NCBI GenBank assembly: GCA_934086185.1
Contig: CAKOHW010000009.1
Location: forward strand, 1-41,881
Direction of reading: 5' to 3'
Length of the DNA: 41,881 nucleotides
From: an uncultured Bacilli bacterium
GTDB lineage: Bacteria > Bacillota_I > Bacilli_A > RF39 > UBA660
The first letter of the stretch is position 1; each line of letters begins with the position of its first letter. The translations under genes were made by a program, and so were the position numbers. Below the pieces are notes generated by a model that was given only the letters and a program-made list of their open reading frames with translations, had not been told where the DNA came from and did no database searches. Shown piece after piece: positions 39,970 through 41,881 of the stretch.

Positions 39970-40428
39970 ATAGTAAAAATAATAATGGAAAAAGTTTAAA
40001 ACAAAAAGTTATCTTTCTTGTTTTAGACTTATCTACTGAAAATTTTTTTGTTAACTTTTTTTCTAAAAAAAGTTATAACAAACGAACACGTTTTGTTGAA
40101 ACGTAGTTTCAATGAAAGTGGGAAAAGTTTGTTTAATAAAATTATGAAATAATTGCTTACTTTAGTTTGCAATTAATGAATAATTTTTAAAGATAAAATA
40201 AAATGCAGTGCATTATATTTTATCATAAGTCTTATGTAGTTTTAATGATTTACGAAGTTTATCATTATTACGAAATAAGACAGGTGGATTCTAAGGTTGC
40301 CTAAACCTTAGCCCCCATATTTTGATACTTGTGTCAAAATATATAGGGGGTTAGAGATTTTGACAAAGCAAAATCACCCTACTATATATATAGTAGGACT
40401 CTATTCTAGCAAAGGAGGTTTTAAATAT
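39970..40428. other. Hairpin-rich noncoding region, probable oriT
   Basis: No gene is seen in this stretch. It holds a series of inverted repeats: TTGAAAC/GTTTCAA (40096-40112), a 33-nt near-palindrome with 16-bp arms centred on 40208, CTAAGGTT/AACCTTAG (40291-40311), a long hairpin from CCCCC to GGGGG (40312-40350), GATTTTG/CAAAATC (40356-40375), and the perfect palindrome CCTACTATATATATAGTAGG (40378-40397). MobV relaxases nick at inverted repeats just upstream of their own genes, so the cluster at 40291-40397 is the likely transfer origin and operator. Confidence 0.6.
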
Positions 40429-41766
40429 ATGGAAGAATTATCTTATTCACTACATTTAAGTAATGATAAAAATAAATCTAAAAAAGCAAGAAGAAGTATC
40501 AAAAATACTGAAACTGGTACTACTTCTCTATCTAATAATGCAATTCAAAATCATCAGCAGTTATCTAAAGTTGATAAACATAATTTAAGAAAATATGATG
40601 AAGAACAAGAATTAATTTCTACAATTAAAGGAACTTCTTCTATTGTAGAAGATACAAAAAATTTATATTTAGATTTATTTGAAGATGCAAGAATTAAATA
40701 CAATGAAAAGCAAACTAGAAATGATAGAAAGATAGACAATTATTTTAATCATATTTCAAATGACAATAAAAGAGATTTAGCTTGTGAAATAATTATTGAA
40801 CTTGGAGATATGGACTTTTGGTCTGATAAAGATAATAAATATAAACATAAAATGACAGAACTTTTTAAAGAACAAATAAGAGATTTAGAAGAAGTTGTAC
40901 CTAACTTTAAAATAGCAAATGCAACAATACATTATGATGAATCTAGTCCCCATTTACATATAGTTGGTGTTCCATTTAAAGAAGGTATGAAAAATGGTAT
41001 GGAAAGACAAGTTGGTAAATCTGATGTTTTTACAAAAGAAAGTTTAAAAATTATTCAAGATAAAATGCGAGAATATTGTATTAATTCATTTAATCGTATT
41101 TATCATTTAAACTACACTTTAAAATTAAAAGAAGAAGGAAGAAATGTAGATATAAATGTTGCTAATATGAACGAATATAAAAAGTTTAAAAGAGAACAAG
41201 AAAAATATAAAAAACAACTTAAAGAATTAAATAGTAAAACTGATGAATTACAAAATAAGTCTAATGAAATAAATGATATTATTGATAATTTAAAACCTTC
41301 TCTTATAAATAAAAATAACTATTCTATTTCTAATACTGATATAGATAAAATTAAAAACTATATAGAACAAACTAATGAAACTGCTTCTAATTTAAGAAAT
41401 GCAAACGACATAAATATAATACTAAATAAATACGAAGATGATTTAAGAGAACATTCTAATGAAGTTAGAAATTTACAAAGAAAAATTAAAACTCGTGATG
41501 AAAAAATTGAAGATCTAGAATATAAATTAGACAATGCTAATGATACTATTGATGAACTAGAAGATAAAGTATCTAAACTAGAAGAAATGCTAGATTACTT
41601 TAAAGATTTATGGAAAAAGTTTATAGAATTTTTGCAAAATAAATTCTTTTCTAATAACAAATATGATGAAGTTATTAATGAACTTTATGAAGAAGATATA
41701 CTTGATGATAATGATATTAATATCATAGAAAATAATATTAAAGATAAAGATGATTTTGAAAGATAA
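40429..41766 (+). CDS. mob: MobV-type (Mob/Pre) relaxase
   Basis: This DNA-nicking and mobilization protein of 445 aa has the HUH motif in HYDESSPHLH (residues 168-177). The upstream DKHNLRKYD and DARIKYNEKQTRNDR blocks match motif 1 and following parts of the Pre/Mob family. The C-terminal half (about 255-410) is a long coiled coil, as in other Mob proteins. ATG 40429 is chosen because AAAGGAGG lies 10 nt ahead; an earlier frame would run through the palindromes. It is paired with the serine recombinase in a mobilizable element. Confidence 0.9.
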   Translation: MEELSYSLHLSNDKNKSKKARRSIKNTETGTTSLSNNAIQNHQQLSKVDKHNLRKYDEEQELISTIKGTSSIVEDTKNLYLDLFEDARIKYNEKQTRNDRKIDNYFNHISNDNKRDLACEIIIELGDMDFWSDKDNKYKHKMTELFKEQIRDLEEVVPNFKIANATIHYDESSPHLHIVGVPFKEGMKNGMERQVGKSDVFTKESLKIIQDKMREYCINSFNRIYHLNYTLKLKEEGRNVDINVANMNEYKKFKREQEKYKKQLKELNSKTDELQNKSNEINDIIDNLKPSLINKNNYSISNTDIDKIKNYIEQTNETASNLRNANDINIILNKYEDDLREHSNEVRNLQRKIKTRDEKIEDLEYKLDNANDTIDELEDKVSKLEEMLDYFKDLWKKFIEFLQNKFFSNNKYDEVINELYEEDILDDNDINIIENNIKDKDDFER

Positions 41767-41778
41767 ATTATCTTTTTA
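41759..41778 (+). terminator. Terminator of the relaxase gene
   Basis: A 7-bp stem AAAGATA/TATCTTT with a short loop overlaps the stop codon and is followed by T residues. Confidence 0.6.
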
Positions 41779-41823
41779 AATTTTCGTTGATAATAAAGTG
41801 CTAATTCTATGACATTCTAAGAT

Positions 41824-41852
41824 TTGTCAACAATAACTTTTTGTGTTATATT
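41824..41852 (+). promoter_or_regulatory. Promoter for a gene beyond the window
   Basis: TTGTCA (41824-41829), a 17-nt spacer and TATATT (41847-41852) point out of the window. Confidence 0.6.
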
Positions 41853-41881
41853 AATGCATACTGAAAAGACACGAAATTTCT

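Noticed and set aside
40360..40428. 23-codon N-terminal extension of the relaxase
   Set aside because: It would translate the oriT palindromes. The AAAGGAGG site at 40411-40418 clearly points to ATG 40429.
1..41881. CRISPR array
   Set aside because: No regularly spaced repeats with unique spacers and no cas genes are present. The only tandem repeats seen are the two 21-bp units at 37820-37861.
1..41881. Diversity-generating retroelement within the window
   Set aside because: No reverse transcriptase or template repeat is present, so the idea is kept only as a possibility for the surface protein at 214.
37152..41881. tRNA 3' end as the attachment site of the mobile element
   Set aside because: No second copy of any of the tRNA 3' ends was seen in the downstream sequence available, and large serine recombinases rarely use tRNA genes.

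Overview
The window is a very AT-rich chromosomal segment from a low-GC Gram-positive bacterium. It has AGGAGG-type ribosome binding sites, TTGACA/TATAAT promoters, TGA used as a stop, and hairpin/U-tract terminators that often overlap stop codons. A complete-looking cell-wall/division set (murE, mraZ-rsmH-ftsL-pbpB, ftsEX), SUF-type Fe-S assembly, SipW-type surface proteins and compact gene sizes suggest an uncultured Bacilli/Erysipelotrichia-like (RF39-like) gut commensal. That placement is inference, since no rRNA is present.

Layout. 1-2.1 kb: a large secreted surface protein. 2.1-5.0 kb: cmk, a deoxyribosyltransferase-like gene and a shortened alaS. 5.0-8.1 kb: a reduced suf operon (sufC, a short sufD-like scaffold, sufS, sufU) with no sufB in the window. 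8.1-14.0 kb: murE, then a shortened dcw cluster with three MraZ boxes ahead of mraZ, ending in an unknown membrane-anchored protein. 14.0-14.9 kb: a TasA-like secreted protein, followed by a decayed Rpn nuclease. 15.7-22.0 kb: lon, a surface protein, a tiny YjcZ-like membrane protein, ruvA-tdk-ruvB. 22.0-26.7 kb: a Flp-type pilin, an unknown protein, a second TasA-like protein sharing its leader with the first, then ftsE-ftsX-M23 hydrolase. 26.7-34.6 kb: def, small membrane and thioredoxin-like proteins, a ~455-nt structured RNA with its own consensus promoter next to an OapA-like membrane protein (best read as an OLE RNA/OapA pair), PAP2 and SDR enzymes, and a two-gene unknown operon. 34.6-37.1 kb: an IMPACT-domain protein, divergent from an atypical T-box leader that controls a LOG-family gene and glyS. 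37.15-37.4 kb: three tRNAs (Gln-CTG, Thr-CGT, Thr-GGT). 37.5 kb to the end: a mobilizable/integrative element with a large serine recombinase behind a leader-peptide attenuator, a hairpin-rich probable oriT, and a MobV-type relaxase.

The most notable items are the OLE-like RNA with OapA, the T-box whose antiterminator is nested inside its terminator stem, the leader peptide/attenuator of the recombinase, the SufB-less suf operon, and the AlaRS lacking C-Ala and part of the pre-editing region. Start codons were moved from the longest possible reading frame wherever a ribosome binding site clearly favoured an internal start.
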